Positions 18,014-28,075 are shown, counted from the first letter of the stretch. The stretch is 64,000 nucleotides of DNA from Chlamydiales bacterium (GCA_030679955.1 JAUXSF010000036.1:78131-142130), one strand, 5' to 3'. A program made the numbers and translations. Notes: generated from the letters alone by a model not told the origin.

Positions 18014-19420
18014 CTAAACATGCACGCTGGGCGGTTGAATAGTTATGTTGGGAAAGTGGCTTAAGAAAGGCTCTACTTCGCGTTTAAGAAATTCATGCAC
18101 TTGAAGCTCTGCACAACCAATTTCTGCTACGTTGGAGATTAAATCAGTCACCTGTTGTTGGTCTAAACCGAAGGCGTCATCCGCGGCTATGCTCTTGGCA
18201 AACTCTGGCCCGGATTCCACACTGTATTGACGCAAGCGTTCGTGAAGTTGCTGCCGATCGCCACCTTTGCGCACACCATGCATTAACAACGTTTCGGTAA
18301 TCAACATAGGAGCATGTTTTTTTATCAGCTCATCGATCGCCGGTAGATTGATCTTTAACCCAAGAATGATATGCAGCCAAGTGTTGCAGATGGCATCAGC
18401 ACAGAGAAATAGCTCTGGAATCACGAGCCTGCGGTTGGCAGAGTCATCTAGAGATCTCTCTAACCATTGTAAAGCTGCTGTAAGATCGCAGTTTTGCGCC
18501 ATAGTGATAAGGTAGCGAGCAAATCCACATAAGCGCTCTGACAGCACCGGATTGCGCTTATAGGGCATAGCTGACGAACCCACCTGTTTATCACCAAATG
18601 CCTCTAAGAACTCTCCGCGAGATGCCAATAGCCGCAGATCAGTGCCAAATTTATGTGCAGATACGCCAATTCCAGCGATGGTATGAGCGATAAGTGCATC
18701 CTGCTTGCGTGGGTATGTCTGCCCGGTGATGGTATAAATACCTTCAAAGCCTAACTTGGATGCGATAGCTGCATCTAAAGCCTTAACCTTTGAGCAATCG
18801 CCATCAAAAAGTATGGAAAAGGAAGCTTGCGTTCCAACGGCACCTTTGGAACCTAAAAGCCGAAGATTTGCAATACGGTAAGAAAGATCTTGTGCATCAA
18901 CAAGCACATCTTGGAGCCATAAACAGATACGTTTTCCGACAGTTGTTTCTTGCGCCGGCTGAAAGTGTGTATAGGCAAGACAAGGAGTGGCTGCGTAAGT
19001 CTCTGCAAGCTTGGATAGCGCTAAAATGATCTGCACAAGCTTACCCTGGATCAGAGTTAGTGCCTGACGCTGCTGTATAACATCGGCATTATCCGTCACA
19101 TAGCATGAGGTAGCGCCCAAATGGATGATACGACGCGCGAGCGGGCACTGATCACCATAAGCATGGACATGGGCCATCACATCGTGCTTCACGCGCTCTT
19201 CATGTTGGCGCACAGCATCAAAATCGATATCATCGACATGTGCTCTAAGTTGGCTTATCTGGCGGGTATTTACTGGCAGACCTAGTTCGTGCTGCGCTTC
19301 GGCCAAAATCACCCAAAGACGCCGCCACAAACCATATTTGTTCTGGTCGGAAAAGATCTTAAGCATTTCAGGGCTTGCGTAGCGACTACTCCACGGACTT
19401 TGGTACATGTCACGGGACAT
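18014..19420 (-). CDS. purB: Adenylosuccinate lyase
   Basis: PurB cleaves adenylosuccinate and SAICAR in purine synthesis. The 468-residue protein has the fumarase/aspartase superfamily signature GSSAMPYKRNPVLSE near residue 288, the HLGATSCYVTDNAD block near 103 and the THFQPAQETTVGKR block near 155. Its length fits the family. It is inserted between the pGP6-D-like and CT584-like genes in an otherwise chlamydial order; it lies 11 bases after the pGP6-D-like gene, so it is in the same operon. Members of Chlamydiaceae lack purine synthesis genes as far as I know, so this marks the environmental lineage. Confidence 0.93.
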   Translation of the reverse strand: MSRDMYQSPWSSRYASPEMLKIFSDQNKYGLWRRLWVILAEAQHELGLPVNTRQISQLRAHVDDIDFDAVRQHEERVKHDVMAHVHAYGDQCPLARRIIHLGATSCYVTDNADVIQQRQALTLIQGKLVQIILALSKLAETYAATPCLAYTHFQPAQETTVGKRICLWLQDVLVDAQDLSYRIANLRLLGSKGAVGTQASFSILFDGDCSKVKALDAAIASKLGFEGIYTITGQTYPRKQDALIAHTIAGIGVSAHKFGTDLRLLASRGEFLEAFGDKQVGSSAMPYKRNPVLSERLCGFARYLITMAQNCDLTAALQWLERSLDDSANRRLVIPELFLCADAICNTWLHIILGLKINLPAIDELIKKHAPMLITETLLMHGVRKGGDRQQLHERLRQYSVESGPEFAKSIAADDAFGLDQQQVTDLISNVAEIGCAELQVHEFLKREVEPFLSHFPNITIQPPSVHV

Positions 19421-19431
19421 ACTACTACCCC

Positions 19432-20181
19432 CTATCCTCTTGGAGCGTTACGAACAAGCTCTTGGATGGCTCCAAGAAGCGAAAGTAGCCCTTCCTTCTG
19501 TGCCTTAGTCATACCAATACGATTGTTGCGCAACGTAGCAAAGATACGTTCTAGGCTAGTGATCGTTCCTTCGGCAATATTTTGTCGGCGACGATCAGAA
19601 GTGGACAGCGGAAAGCGCTCACGAATCAAATTCAGAAGTTCACTTTTCGTTTCGCCATCAAATTCTTCGACTATCTTAATCTTCTTATTGAGTTCACCTT
19701 CACGGCTTGCTAGCGAATAAACGGCTTGCCGTGGCATGGAGTCTATTTGCGGCTGCAGCTTTTTCGGTACCGCATGATAAAACTCGTAGTATTGCCATAG
19801 GTTGTAAGGAGTCTGCCTGTTGCCATAAGTGGCTACTAGCCACGCTGTAAAGGCTCCTTCTTCATAACTTTTCAAGATGCTATTCGCACGCTTAATGCGC
19901 TCGCCATGCAGCAACGCGGCCTGATTATTGATCGCCTTGACTTCAGAGGTGATTTCCATCAACGCAGTCAGATCGCGCTGAACATTTGTATCGTCTGTGG
20001 CGTACTGGGTAAGGATATTTTGTAGAGTTTCTGTCTCACCTTGCGTGAGTTCGGCTGAACCAAACAGGCCTGAGAAGCCATTTAGATCACCGCGCGCGGT
20101 CTTACGCGCCAAGTCGCCCATTTTAGTACCCTTAGGCTTATTAGAGAGCCTCTCGTTGAGCATAGCGTTGATACCAGACAT
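19432..20181 (-). CDS. pGP6-D / CT583-like protein
   Basis: A 249-residue soluble protein, downstream of the ParA-like gene by 24 bases. Its middle and C-terminal parts (AFTAWLVATYGNRQTPYNLW, VYSLASREGELNKKIKIVEE) correspond to the chromosomal CT583 protein and to pGP6-D of the chlamydial plasmid, as I remember them. These always accompany a ParA-like partner (CT582 or pGP5-D). The N-terminal 60 residues are Lys/Gly-rich. The function is not established; a role in DNA partition or gene regulation with ParA is inferred from the pairing. Confidence 0.78.
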   Translation of the reverse strand: MSGINAMLNERLSNKPKGTKMGDLARKTARGDLNGFSGLFGSAELTQGETETLQNILTQYATDDTNVQRDLTALMEITSEVKAINNQAALLHGERIKRANSILKSYEEGAFTAWLVATYGNRQTPYNLWQYYEFYHAVPKKLQPQIDSMPRQAVYSLASREGELNKKIKIVEEFDGETKSELLNLIRERFPLSTSDRRRQNIAEGTITSLERIFATLRNNRIGMTKAQKEGLLSLLGAIQELVRNAPRG

Positions 20182-20205
20182 AGAACTCTCCTTTTCCTAA
20201 TATTA

Positions 20206-20967
20206 CTACAGACGACTCAATAACTCTTTGGTAACAGCACGGTAATCTTCTGCTGCACGGCTATCTGGAGCCGTGTCAAACAGCGGTTTGCCATAAATAC
20301 ATGCTTCAGACACCTTGATATCACGTCGAACACGCGCCTCAAGCATCTTGCCAGGGAATACACGTTCGATAATATCTAAGAAAGCTTTGTTGCTTTTACC
20401 GCGTTCGTTCCAAAACGATAGAACAACGCCAAGGACATCCATGGGATGGCGCTCAGCGATATTTTCGATAAACTCGCCAAGACGCTCTAGACCCTTGACG
20501 CTGTAAAACTCGGGTGTCGCGCAAACCAATGAATACTTAGCAGCAATCATAGCCGATTCTGTCAGCCAGCAAAGTGATGGCGGGGTGTCGACAATGACCA
20601 CATCATATTTTAGGGGATGGATGATATCGCGCAGACGTTCGTGCGAATAGCGGTCTGCCGCGAGCGATCCCGTCACTTCAACCCTTTCTAGCCATGTGTC
20701 AGCAGGAATCAAGTCCAGATTTTTTATCTGTGTCTTAAGAATGACATCCTTGATCTTCTTATTACCCTGCAATACTGGCGCCAAGCTCTCTGAGCTATCT
20801 GGATCGAAGCCCAACCCTGATGTAAGGTTTGCTTGTGCATCGAAATCGATGAGCAAAACCTTTTGCTTATGAAACTTGGCCAACGCAGCTCCAACATGCA
20901 ATGCTGTCGATGTTTTGGCTGTACCACCCTTAAAGCTGCTGATTGCAATGGTGTTAGCTTTTCCCAT
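20206..20967 (-). CDS. ParA/MinD-like ATPase (CT582 / pGP5-D type)
   Basis: A 253-residue ATPase of the ParA/Soj class, involved in DNA segregation in other bacteria. It has the deviant Walker A SSFKGGTAKTSTALH (Ala where Gly is usual, as I recall for chlamydial CT582), Walker A' LLIDFDAQANLTSGLG, and Walker B VVIVDTPPSL. ATG 20967 is 9 bases after thrS, and the pGP6-D-like gene follows. No ParB-like gene is visible in the window. The name minD used for some chlamydial homologues is misleading because the sequence is closer to Soj/ParA. Confidence 0.92.
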   Translation of the reverse strand: MGKANTIAISSFKGGTAKTSTALHVGAALAKFHKQKVLLIDFDAQANLTSGLGFDPDSSESLAPVLQGNKKIKDVILKTQIKNLDLIPADTWLERVEVTGSLAADRYSHERLRDIIHPLKYDVVIVDTPPSLCWLTESAMIAAKYSLVCATPEFYSVKGLERLGEFIENIAERHPMDVLGVVLSFWNERGKSNKAFLDIIERVFPGKMLEARVRRDIKVSEACIYGKPLFDTAPDSRAAEDYRAVTKELLSRL

Positions 20968-20976
20968 GATTTTCCT

Positions 20977-22908
20977 CTATTTCGATGAATAAGGTGAAGT
21001 TAGGCTGCGAGAACTGCGCTCTTCCTCAATTTTCTGAAGAAAGTCATCCAGCTTAACCTCTCCATGCACCACATTGTCACGCGTACGTAGGGCCATAGTA
21101 CCACTCTCTAACTCGCGGTCACCAATGGTGAAAATGTAGTTCACTTGGTCTAGTTGCGCGTTGCGTACTTTCTTGCTGATCGATTCACTGGTGCTATCAA
21201 CCTTGGTGTGGAAACCCGCCTTAAAGAGCTTCGCATTCATTTCGCTTGCATATGGCTCATGCCTATCCGCAACGGTAAGAATACGCACTTGGCGAGGACT
21301 TAGCCAAAGAGGGAAGCGACCAGCAAAGTGCTCGATTAGTACGCCAAAGAAACGCTCAATAGATCCAAAAAGAGCTCTATGAATCATTACAGGGCGTTTT
21401 CTGGATCCGTCTTCATCGGTGTATTCAAGTTCGAACTTCTCTGGCAATGCCATATCAAGCTGAACAGTGCCGCACTGCCAGGTACGTCCAATGGCATCTC
21501 TAAAATGAAAGTCGATCTTAGGACCATAGAAAGCACCATCGCCTTCATTGACGCGGTAGGGGCGTCCCGCCTTTTCCAAAGCATTTCTCAAACCAGCAGT
21601 TGCCGTTTCCCAATCCTCGTCAGTGCCAATCGTGTTTTCTTTTGGACGTGTCGATAGCTCTAAATGGTACGTGAGGCCAAAGAGCGTATAGATTTCGTCT
21701 GCAAGATTCAGAACATTCAAAATTTCGCTCTCGATATCGCTTGGACGCATAAATATGTGAGCATCGTCCTGGTGGAAGCTACGAACGCGCAAAAGCCCTG
21801 ATAGTGCTCCTGAAGCCTCAAAGCGATGTACGTTACCTATTTCAGCCACACGGAAGGGCAGTTCGCGGTAGGAGTGCACATTAGACTTATAGAAAAGCAT
21901 GCCCCCTGGGCAGTTCATAGGCTTAATCGCCATGTCACGCTCTTCCACATTAACGGTGAACATGCTTTGGCGATAGTTAAACCAATGTCCAGAACACTCC
22001 CATAGCTCACGAGTCATGATAGAGGGCGTTTTGATCTCGACGTAATCATTATTGCGGAACGTCTCACGGCAATAGTCCATCAGTTTATTCCAGATGATCA
22101 TACCAGCCGGATGAATGAAGGGCATGCCTGGAGCCTCTTCTTTAAGAGAAAAGAGGTCTAACCTGGGTCCAACAACTTTGTGGTCACGCTTTTTGGCCTC
22201 TTCCATCATCACAAGATACTCGTTGAGCATCTTACGATCGGGATAGGTGATGGCATAAATACGTGTGAGCATCTCATTCTTGGAATCACCGCGCCAATAA
22301 GCGCCAGATGTCTTCATGACCTTTAAGGCTTTGATCTTACCCAAATTAGGAAGGTGAGGGCCACGGCAGAGATCAAAAAATTCGCCCTGACGGTAGCCTG
22401 TTAGCGGCTCAGAAGCATCGAAACTATTAATTAACTCAACTTTATACCGATTGCTGCTAAACGCCTTCAACGCCTCATCCTTGGAAGCAAAAGTCTCTTT
22501 CTGACTTTGATAGTTCTCATTGACTATTGCCTTCATCGTTTCTTCAATCTTATCAAAATCCTCATCCGAGATATGAAGATTGGCGAAGTCATAATAGAAG
22601 CCATTTTCAATCGGAGGACCTATCGTCGGCTGCGCGTCAGGCCATAAGCGCAAAATAGCTTGTGCTAGAACGTGTGCTGAAGTATGCCAGAAAACTTCTT
22701 TGCCTTGGGGATCCTCAAATGTCCACAAGATAACCTGGTCACCGTCATTCAATGGCTGCGAAAGGTCGCGCGTTTTTCCATTGATGTTAGCGGCTAATCC
22801 CTGGTTCGGACCCGTCTGATTTAACTTTTTTGCCAAATCTTGTGCAGTGCTTCCTTCCGGCATTTCGATAGCTGAGCCATCTTTCAACTTAATATGCATA
22901 GTTCCCAA
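20977..22908 (-). CDS. thrS: Threonyl-tRNA synthetase
   Basis: ThrS charges tRNA-Thr. The 643-residue protein has the full domain order: TGS domain (residues 1-62), the editing domain with WHTSAHVLAQAILRLWP near 75-90 (HxxxH motif, with the conserved Cys in DLCRGPHLP near 183), the class II catalytic core with motif 2 FRVAEIGNVHRFEASGAL and motif 3 near 515, and the anticodon-binding domain from about 535. It is the first gene of the thrS - parA - pGP6-D-like - purB operon. Confidence 0.97.
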   Translation of the reverse strand: MGTMHIKLKDGSAIEMPEGSTAQDLAKKLNQTGPNQGLAANINGKTRDLSQPLNDGDQVILWTFEDPQGKEVFWHTSAHVLAQAILRLWPDAQPTIGPPIENGFYYDFANLHISDEDFDKIEETMKAIVNENYQSQKETFASKDEALKAFSSNRYKVELINSFDASEPLTGYRQGEFFDLCRGPHLPNLGKIKALKVMKTSGAYWRGDSKNEMLTRIYAITYPDRKMLNEYLVMMEEAKKRDHKVVGPRLDLFSLKEEAPGMPFIHPAGMIIWNKLMDYCRETFRNNDYVEIKTPSIMTRELWECSGHWFNYRQSMFTVNVEERDMAIKPMNCPGGMLFYKSNVHSYRELPFRVAEIGNVHRFEASGALSGLLRVRSFHQDDAHIFMRPSDIESEILNVLNLADEIYTLFGLTYHLELSTRPKENTIGTDEDWETATAGLRNALEKAGRPYRVNEGDGAFYGPKIDFHFRDAIGRTWQCGTVQLDMALPEKFELEYTDEDGSRKRPVMIHRALFGSIERFFGVLIEHFAGRFPLWLSPRQVRILTVADRHEPYASEMNAKLFKAGFHTKVDSTSESISKKVRNAQLDQVNYIFTIGDRELESGTMALRTRDNVVHGEVKLDDFLQKIEEERSSRSLTSPYSSK

Positions 22909-23049
22909 TTCTGGTTGTGCTGGTGATTAGTGGACAGATATTAATCCATTCCCTGGCAAAAGAAAAGGCCGAAGTCAGAGACCTGGATTATCAGCCCTTT
23001 AAAAAAACTCTTCCCAATATGTTTGGGTATATCGATTTAATCCGCTAAT

Positions 23050-26016
23050 ATGCGGATTATGAATCCAGCTGACTTTAAATTGCTCTCCGACAAAATCAAG
23101 GTGCCCATTACGCACCCAGATTTTTTCGCTCGTATTTACGAAGCGCTTTCCAGAAAGGCGCGGAAAGAATGGATCCAAAAGGATGAAGCTTTAGGGGACA
23201 TCCTCGGTCGCGAATATTTAGACTTATCCGAACGCTTGAAGCGAACCGAGCTGCAAGAAGCATGTTCCGTGAGGAACATTCTCAGAACTCGAGCTCTAGC
23301 GATCTATTTGATCGACGATGCAGGCAACCTTTCCGATGACCGTTTGACCCGCACCATAGCTGCCCTACAAAAGGAGCGCTATCCTCTTGGGCCTGACCGG
23401 CAGCATGACGCGCGGCGTCGTGACCACATTTTAAATGTTTTGTTACTAATCCGAGACTATCGAGAACTGCGCGCACGTCTGCTGCGCATTAGCCGTCCCT
23501 CTACTCATAGGCTTGTAGACCAAATTATTCGCGACACGCTTCAGTTAGAGCCTAATGTGGCCATTACAGATGCCGATGTTAGGAGAGCCACCTTAGCTGC
23601 CTGGTTAACCTATTTAAGGCAAAACGTCGGTAGCTGCTTCGCCACTGCTCCTGCCATTATAGTTCAGAATGAGCAAGCTCACCAGTTTTTAGCCGACGCA
23701 GACGAGCTAATGAGTACGGGACGTTTAAAGCGGACGTACGGCGGAACAGAATACTCAGTACCAATTAGCTCTACTTGGGGTGCCGGTGATTTGCGTAAGC
23801 GCTTTGGACTTTGGCGAAATATGCAGTCCAACAACATCTGGGAATCACCCGGAATCATAGCTGGTTTCCGATCGGTTAAACTCATTGATTCGGAAATGCC
23901 AGTAGACCAACAGATAACTGCTAGCAAAGCCATCGTCGAAAATTTAATTCAACTATGGGAAGGGGATAAGCCTTACGTCATATCCGACGCGGAACAGCTT
24001 TTCCGACGCGCTTTACTCACCAGCCTGAATTTGACCGAAGAGGACATACAAGACTACCTGCATCGCCCTAAACCTATGATGCAAAGTAATTTGATTCTTC
24101 AAGTACCTCGCGAACGCCGTAATGCCGGAACGAAAAGTGAGCGCTGTGCACGGTTCTTTGTCGAACACGAGATCGCCTGCAATGCATTTAAAGCTCTCAC
24201 TGACAATGCGTTGCTTCGAACATGGGAATTTACACTCGCATCCTTCGCTGAAACTAAGGCTAATTTCACAAAATGGAATTTATATTCTAGCCTAGGCCTT
24301 GGCGCTAACGAGCAAGGTGGGATTGGCAATTGCCTTTACCAAATTCTTCAGTCTCGTTTAGAGCAGGTCAATCGGGATGTACAGAGATTTCAAGAAGATT
24401 ACGAACAACAATACGATCAAATTAGATACCTCGAAGCGCGAATAAAGAGAGCCACCACCGAACAAGAAGCTAAGTGGCTAAATATCGAAAATCAAATGAA
24501 GCGCAACGAGTTTTACACCATTGAAGCTCTGCGCAATAAAGCACACGCAAAAGCACGTAGGTATGCTAATTTATTTTCTGAAATAATTGAGCAATACCTT
24601 GAGCTTTTCCCAAATTATTTTCAGGAAGTTTACGACGCTGATTTACACGAAGTAAGCGTAGGGCCTTACGATGATAGTCCGGCAGGCTTTAGACTACTAT
24701 TTAAGCACGGACGAACAAACACAGCCGCATGGACGCGCATTTACAACTATGTCCAATATGTTGAAGCACTTGCGTCATTTTTCACTATGACAGAACCTGT
24801 ACTATCAGGTAGTCAGCAGTTTGAAGGATTTGAAGAAGATATTGGCCATATTGTCACATCGGTAGTTATGCACGTCAAGACTACCGCATTCATCGAGAGC
24901 GCCCTCTATCGCATGGCAGCTGCGCAGGGCGGCCGAATGGTAAAGAACCCTCTGCAACACCTTGATCTTATAGAGAAAAAACCCTGGGCTTACACCTCAG
25001 GTGGCAACATGGACACCCTCATCAGTTGCTACTACAGAAGCGACCAACACACCGAAACCTCCAGATGGGTTGAAAATGAGCTCGAACTAGCGGTCTTCTT
25101 ACTCGATACCGTCAAGAAAATGCCCCCGAAAGTATCAGAAGAATACCTATCCGATCCAAATCGCTCATTCTTAATTCACTCGCCAACACACGCATTTCTT
25201 TTTCGACCAGGCTTTGAACTATTTAAGCAAGGCGTGTTTGATAAAACCTTCACCTATACTTGGGTTCGAGATCAAATTTTTCTACCTGCAAAGCAATTTG
25301 TAACCGAGAACTTCTTGGATAGAGAACTCATCACCCATCTAATCGAAGTGATTGAACGAGAGTTATTACCGCCCACCCTTAGAGATGCCTATCGCGATGT
25401 TTTCTATAGCGTTCCCGGACGGTTGAGCGCACTAGAGCTACGCGAACACCTAATCAAAGAAATAGCGCGCTCGCCAAAGTTGCATCCCTATGGAACCCCA
25501 TTTGCCGGGCCAGATGAAATAGATAGCTTCCTATATCGCTCCTTACCAGTAACACGAGCCTATGATGTGGAAAGGCGCATTACAGATATTCTTCAAGCCA
25601 CAAATGGCCTAACCGAATCTGAAAAAGAAAATGCCATAAAGCTATATATCCAATGGGCAGGACAAGGTTCAGCAACAACGCCACTAACATCACAAGAATT
25701 ACAGAACATTGTAAAGGCATTAATATGCCTTGTGAAAGGGACAGTAACAAGTTTTAACTTTCATAAGGAAATTGCCAGAGTATGCCAAACTATCGGTTAT
25801 GCCATGCCCATGCCACTAGTTTTTGCCGACACCAACTGGGTCACAGACTTCTTTGCCTTCACCGTTAACCCAGGAACAGCCCAATTTGAGCTTTGGCGCG
25901 TGGATGACACGGGGACTATCGGAGCGCCGATGAGCCATTGGAAGCAATGGCTTAATGGCAGTAAACACACACCAACTTGGGGTGTATTTAATAATCCAAA
26001 TGAATATCGCTCATAG
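23050..26016 (+). CDS. Large orphan protein with cysteine-peptidase-like motif
   Basis: A 988-residue protein, with no signal peptide or membrane segment, that I do not recognise. Near residue 191 it reads QNVGSCFATAPAI with Cys196, reminiscent of the Q-x-x-GSC-[WF]-A active-site string of papain-like enzymes. Possible partners are the His residues of HSPTHAFLF (710, 714) and the FADTNWV motif (925-931), followed by beta-strand-like WRVD. A coiled-coil region lies about 440-500. If the family is papain-like, the protein could be a secreted or cytoplasmic protease, but this is a proposal only. Start ATG 23050; ATG 23059 is an alternative. No obvious ribosome-binding site is seen. Confidence 0.75.
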   Translation: MRIMNPADFKLLSDKIKVPITHPDFFARIYEALSRKARKEWIQKDEALGDILGREYLDLSERLKRTELQEACSVRNILRTRALAIYLIDDAGNLSDDRLTRTIAALQKERYPLGPDRQHDARRRDHILNVLLLIRDYRELRARLLRISRPSTHRLVDQIIRDTLQLEPNVAITDADVRRATLAAWLTYLRQNVGSCFATAPAIIVQNEQAHQFLADADELMSTGRLKRTYGGTEYSVPISSTWGAGDLRKRFGLWRNMQSNNIWESPGIIAGFRSVKLIDSEMPVDQQITASKAIVENLIQLWEGDKPYVISDAEQLFRRALLTSLNLTEEDIQDYLHRPKPMMQSNLILQVPRERRNAGTKSERCARFFVEHEIACNAFKALTDNALLRTWEFTLASFAETKANFTKWNLYSSLGLGANEQGGIGNCLYQILQSRLEQVNRDVQRFQEDYEQQYDQIRYLEARIKRATTEQEAKWLNIENQMKRNEFYTIEALRNKAHAKARRYANLFSEIIEQYLELFPNYFQEVYDADLHEVSVGPYDDSPAGFRLLFKHGRTNTAAWTRIYNYVQYVEALASFFTMTEPVLSGSQQFEGFEEDIGHIVTSVVMHVKTTAFIESALYRMAAAQGGRMVKNPLQHLDLIEKKPWAYTSGGNMDTLISCYYRSDQHTETSRWVENELELAVFLLDTVKKMPPKVSEEYLSDPNRSFLIHSPTHAFLFRPGFELFKQGVFDKTFTYTWVRDQIFLPAKQFVTENFLDRELITHLIEVIERELLPPTLRDAYRDVFYSVPGRLSALELREHLIKEIARSPKLHPYGTPFAGPDEIDSFLYRSLPVTRAYDVERRITDILQATNGLTESEKENAIKLYIQWAGQGSATTPLTSQELQNIVKALICLVKGTVTSFNFHKEIARVCQTIGYAMPMPLVFADTNWVTDFFAFTVNPGTAQFELWRVDDTGTIGAPMSHWKQWLNGSKHTPTWGVFNNPNEYRS

Positions 26017-26452
26017 AAATCCAACTTTTATTTGCTAAATAACCATCGTATAGTAAACGGCATGACATGGTCCTCCTAGCGCGTCTGTAAGAAGCCTTAT
26101 GCCATTTCTATCATTCCTTCAATGCACTATTCTTAATCGATTTTCTTGACTTAATCGTCCAAAAACTTTAAATACTTGTGACGTCTTCCTAAATGCTATC
26201 TTCATAGCAAACAGCGATGCACAAATTGGTATTTGCTGGGAAGATAGAGAAGAAAATATGGGAAATATATTTACAAAAAATGAATATTACTCCTATATAT
26301 GAGCTTTAGTACCTCAGAAGGGTATGGGAACATGAGAAAAGGGAAAACGAAAAACCCTCGAGATAAGATCTAGAACGCAGAAAGGTGGGACTAGCTGGGT
26401 TAGCTAAGACTTATCACAATTTTTGAACCAAAGCATAAAAATGGAGAGTGCA
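26017..26452 (+). promoter_or_regulatory. Long leader and candidate promoter of the outer-membrane protein gene
   Basis: This 436-base gap contains no gene I can support. TTGACT at 26146-26151 and TTAAAT at 26168-26173 are 16 bases apart and look like a housekeeping promoter; that would leave a leader of about 270 bases before ATG 26453. The leader is A/G-rich and contains several short inverted repeats (for example GCATCGCTG-type near 26208 and CTATCTTC around 26198/26246). A long leader fits a highly expressed surface protein, but this is inference. Confidence 0.35.
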
Positions 26453-27847
26453 ATGAAGCTTTTCAGGTTTTGGTTGCCAACAGTAATCGCAGCGGTTAGC
26501 TTGTCTTCCGCCGCCTTTGCGTCGTGCAACTGCTACAGCAGCGACCTAACAGACGAAATCGATGAAAGAGATTTCGACGCGGTCGTTGAGTACGTCAACA
26601 GCAAACGTACTATTGAACTACAAGAGAAAGCTACAAACTTGGCAATCAGCGGCGACGTCCGTGCCGAGTGGCAGCATATCACCGAGAAAGTTAACGGTAT
26701 TGCTCGCCGTGGCGCTGGCGCTCGTGACTGTGTTGGAGACACCGATCCTGTTGACGCAGTTTCAGGTACTCCAGATGGTCAGCGTATCACAACAAGCGAC
26801 TTCGACATCGAATTCAACCTATACTTCGACTACAAGTGCGACCGCACTTGGGCCGTTGCTCAGTTGCAATTTGACAACTCGATGGGCGTTCAAGAGTTCA
26901 ACAAAGAGATCTCATCTCAAAACATCATCGTCGACGCTAATGCTCAAAACGTAGGCTCATCTTGCCAACGCTTTGACAACCAAGGCCCATTCGGCAGTGG
27001 TCGTGTTGATGGCATCAGCCTACGTAGAGCGTACATCGGTTACAACATCTGCACAGATGGCTGTTCCCGTTTTGACGTCGAAGTAGGTCGTCGTCGTTTC
27101 TACGACAGCTTTGATAGCCGTATTGAATTTAACTCCATTTTTGATGGTGTTCTATTCCGCTACGCTACACAGCTAGACTGCGCAGCTGACGCATATGTTA
27201 ACCTCGGCGGATTCGTTATCGACGAGCGTGCTAACCACTTTGGTTGGATCATTGAAATCGGCGCGTTGAACGTTGCTGACAGTGGTATCGATGTGAAGTA
27301 CTCCTTCGTTGACTGGGACAAGAAGCGCCAAAACCGCGCATTTGCTACTAACCCACGCGGTTGGCAGTTCCATGTTCACCAATTGTTGGGCTACTACCAC
27401 TTTAGCGATGACCTACTGTGCATGCCAGCTAAAGCATACGGTGCGTTCTTGATCAATACCAAGGCTCTACGCCGCATTGAAACCAACAACACACGTGCTC
27501 GCTACGGCTGGTACTTGGGTGCTATCGTTGGTGAAGTTTGCCGCGAAGGTGACTGGTCATTGGACATCAACTACCAGTACGTACAAGCACAAGCAATTCC
27601 TGACCCAGATGTATCCGGCATTGGCCGTGGTAACGTCTTAGGCGAATCGTTCACCATGAGAACTGGCGATGCAGCTAACTCACGTGGTAACGCTAACTAC
27701 AAGGGTTGGAGAGTTGAAGGTCTTTACGCTTTGACAGACAACCTATCCATTGACGCTGTATTCCAGTACTCACGTGCTGCTAACAGCTCCATTGGTGGCA
27801 ACGCCCACTACAGCAAGTGGAAGTTGCAAGCAATCTACGCGTTCTAG
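26453..27847 (+). CDS. Putative outer-membrane beta-barrel porin
   Basis: The 464-residue protein has a Sec signal peptide (MKLFRFWLPTVIAAVSLSSAAFA) followed by CNCYSSD. The remainder alternates aromatic and polar residues in strand-like stretches (GDVRAEWQH, FDIEFNLYFDYK, RVEGLYAL) and ends with WKLQAIYAF, a C-terminal Phe typical of barrel-assembly substrates. About ten cysteines suggest disulfide links, as in chlamydial envelopes that replace much of peptidoglycan by cross-linked proteins. The lack of rare codons and its near-uniform use of C-ending codons suggest strong expression. ATG 26453 has GGAGAG just upstream; in-frame ATG 26441 is less likely. It is followed by a strong terminator. 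Confidence 0.82.
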   Translation: MKLFRFWLPTVIAAVSLSSAAFASCNCYSSDLTDEIDERDFDAVVEYVNSKRTIELQEKATNLAISGDVRAEWQHITEKVNGIARRGAGARDCVGDTDPVDAVSGTPDGQRITTSDFDIEFNLYFDYKCDRTWAVAQLQFDNSMGVQEFNKEISSQNIIVDANAQNVGSSCQRFDNQGPFGSGRVDGISLRRAYIGYNICTDGCSRFDVEVGRRRFYDSFDSRIEFNSIFDGVLFRYATQLDCAADAYVNLGGFVIDERANHFGWIIEIGALNVADSGIDVKYSFVDWDKKRQNRAFATNPRGWQFHVHQLLGYYHFSDDLLCMPAKAYGAFLINTKALRRIETNNTRARYGWYLGAIVGEVCREGDWSLDINYQYVQAQAIPDPDVSGIGRGNVLGESFTMRTGDAANSRGNANYKGWRVEGLYALTDNLSIDAVFQYSRAANSSIGGNAHYSKWKLQAIYAF

Positions 27848-27877
27848 TCTTTACCGACCAGATCGTGTGATTCAAAA

Positions 27878-27908
27878 GAGAGTCTCTTCGGAGGCTCTCT
27901 TTTTTTTT
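27878..27908 (+). terminator. Rho-independent terminator of the porin gene
   Basis: A nine-base-pair stem (27878-27886 with 27891-27899, one G-T pair) closed by a TTCG tetraloop and followed by nine T. This is a textbook intrinsic terminator thirty bases after the stop codon. Confidence 0.95.
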
Positions 27909-27912
27909 GCCT

Positions 27913-28021
27913 GAAAGAGTAAAGGACCAAAAGGACGTAAAGGGACCTAAAAGCCTTTCTGTTGTATTCCTACCGTCCTTATTTCCTTTTCGTCGTTTAT
28001 GTCGTTTTGGTCTTTTTTCCT
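27913..28021. repeat. Hairpin repeat, 9-nt-period type (copy 1)
   Basis: Left arm 27917-27950 is rich in AAAGGACC-like units and right arm 27976-28021 consists of nine-base units such as CGTCCTTAT, TTCCTTTTC, GTCGTTTAT, GTCGTTTTG. The arms are imperfect reverse complements. The same style recurs at 43819-43911 (better preserved) and as one arm at 36599-36637. It lies directly after the porin terminator. Confidence 0.75.
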
Positions 28022-28075
28022 CGTTGACGATAACCATGTCGCTGGATATACTCTGGCATTCATTTAGGAGCTCTT

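Noticed and set aside
20206..20967. MinD cell-division ATPase
   Set aside because: The usual chlamydial label minD does not fit: no C-terminal membrane-targeting helix is seen, and the neighbours and sequence are ParA/Soj-like.
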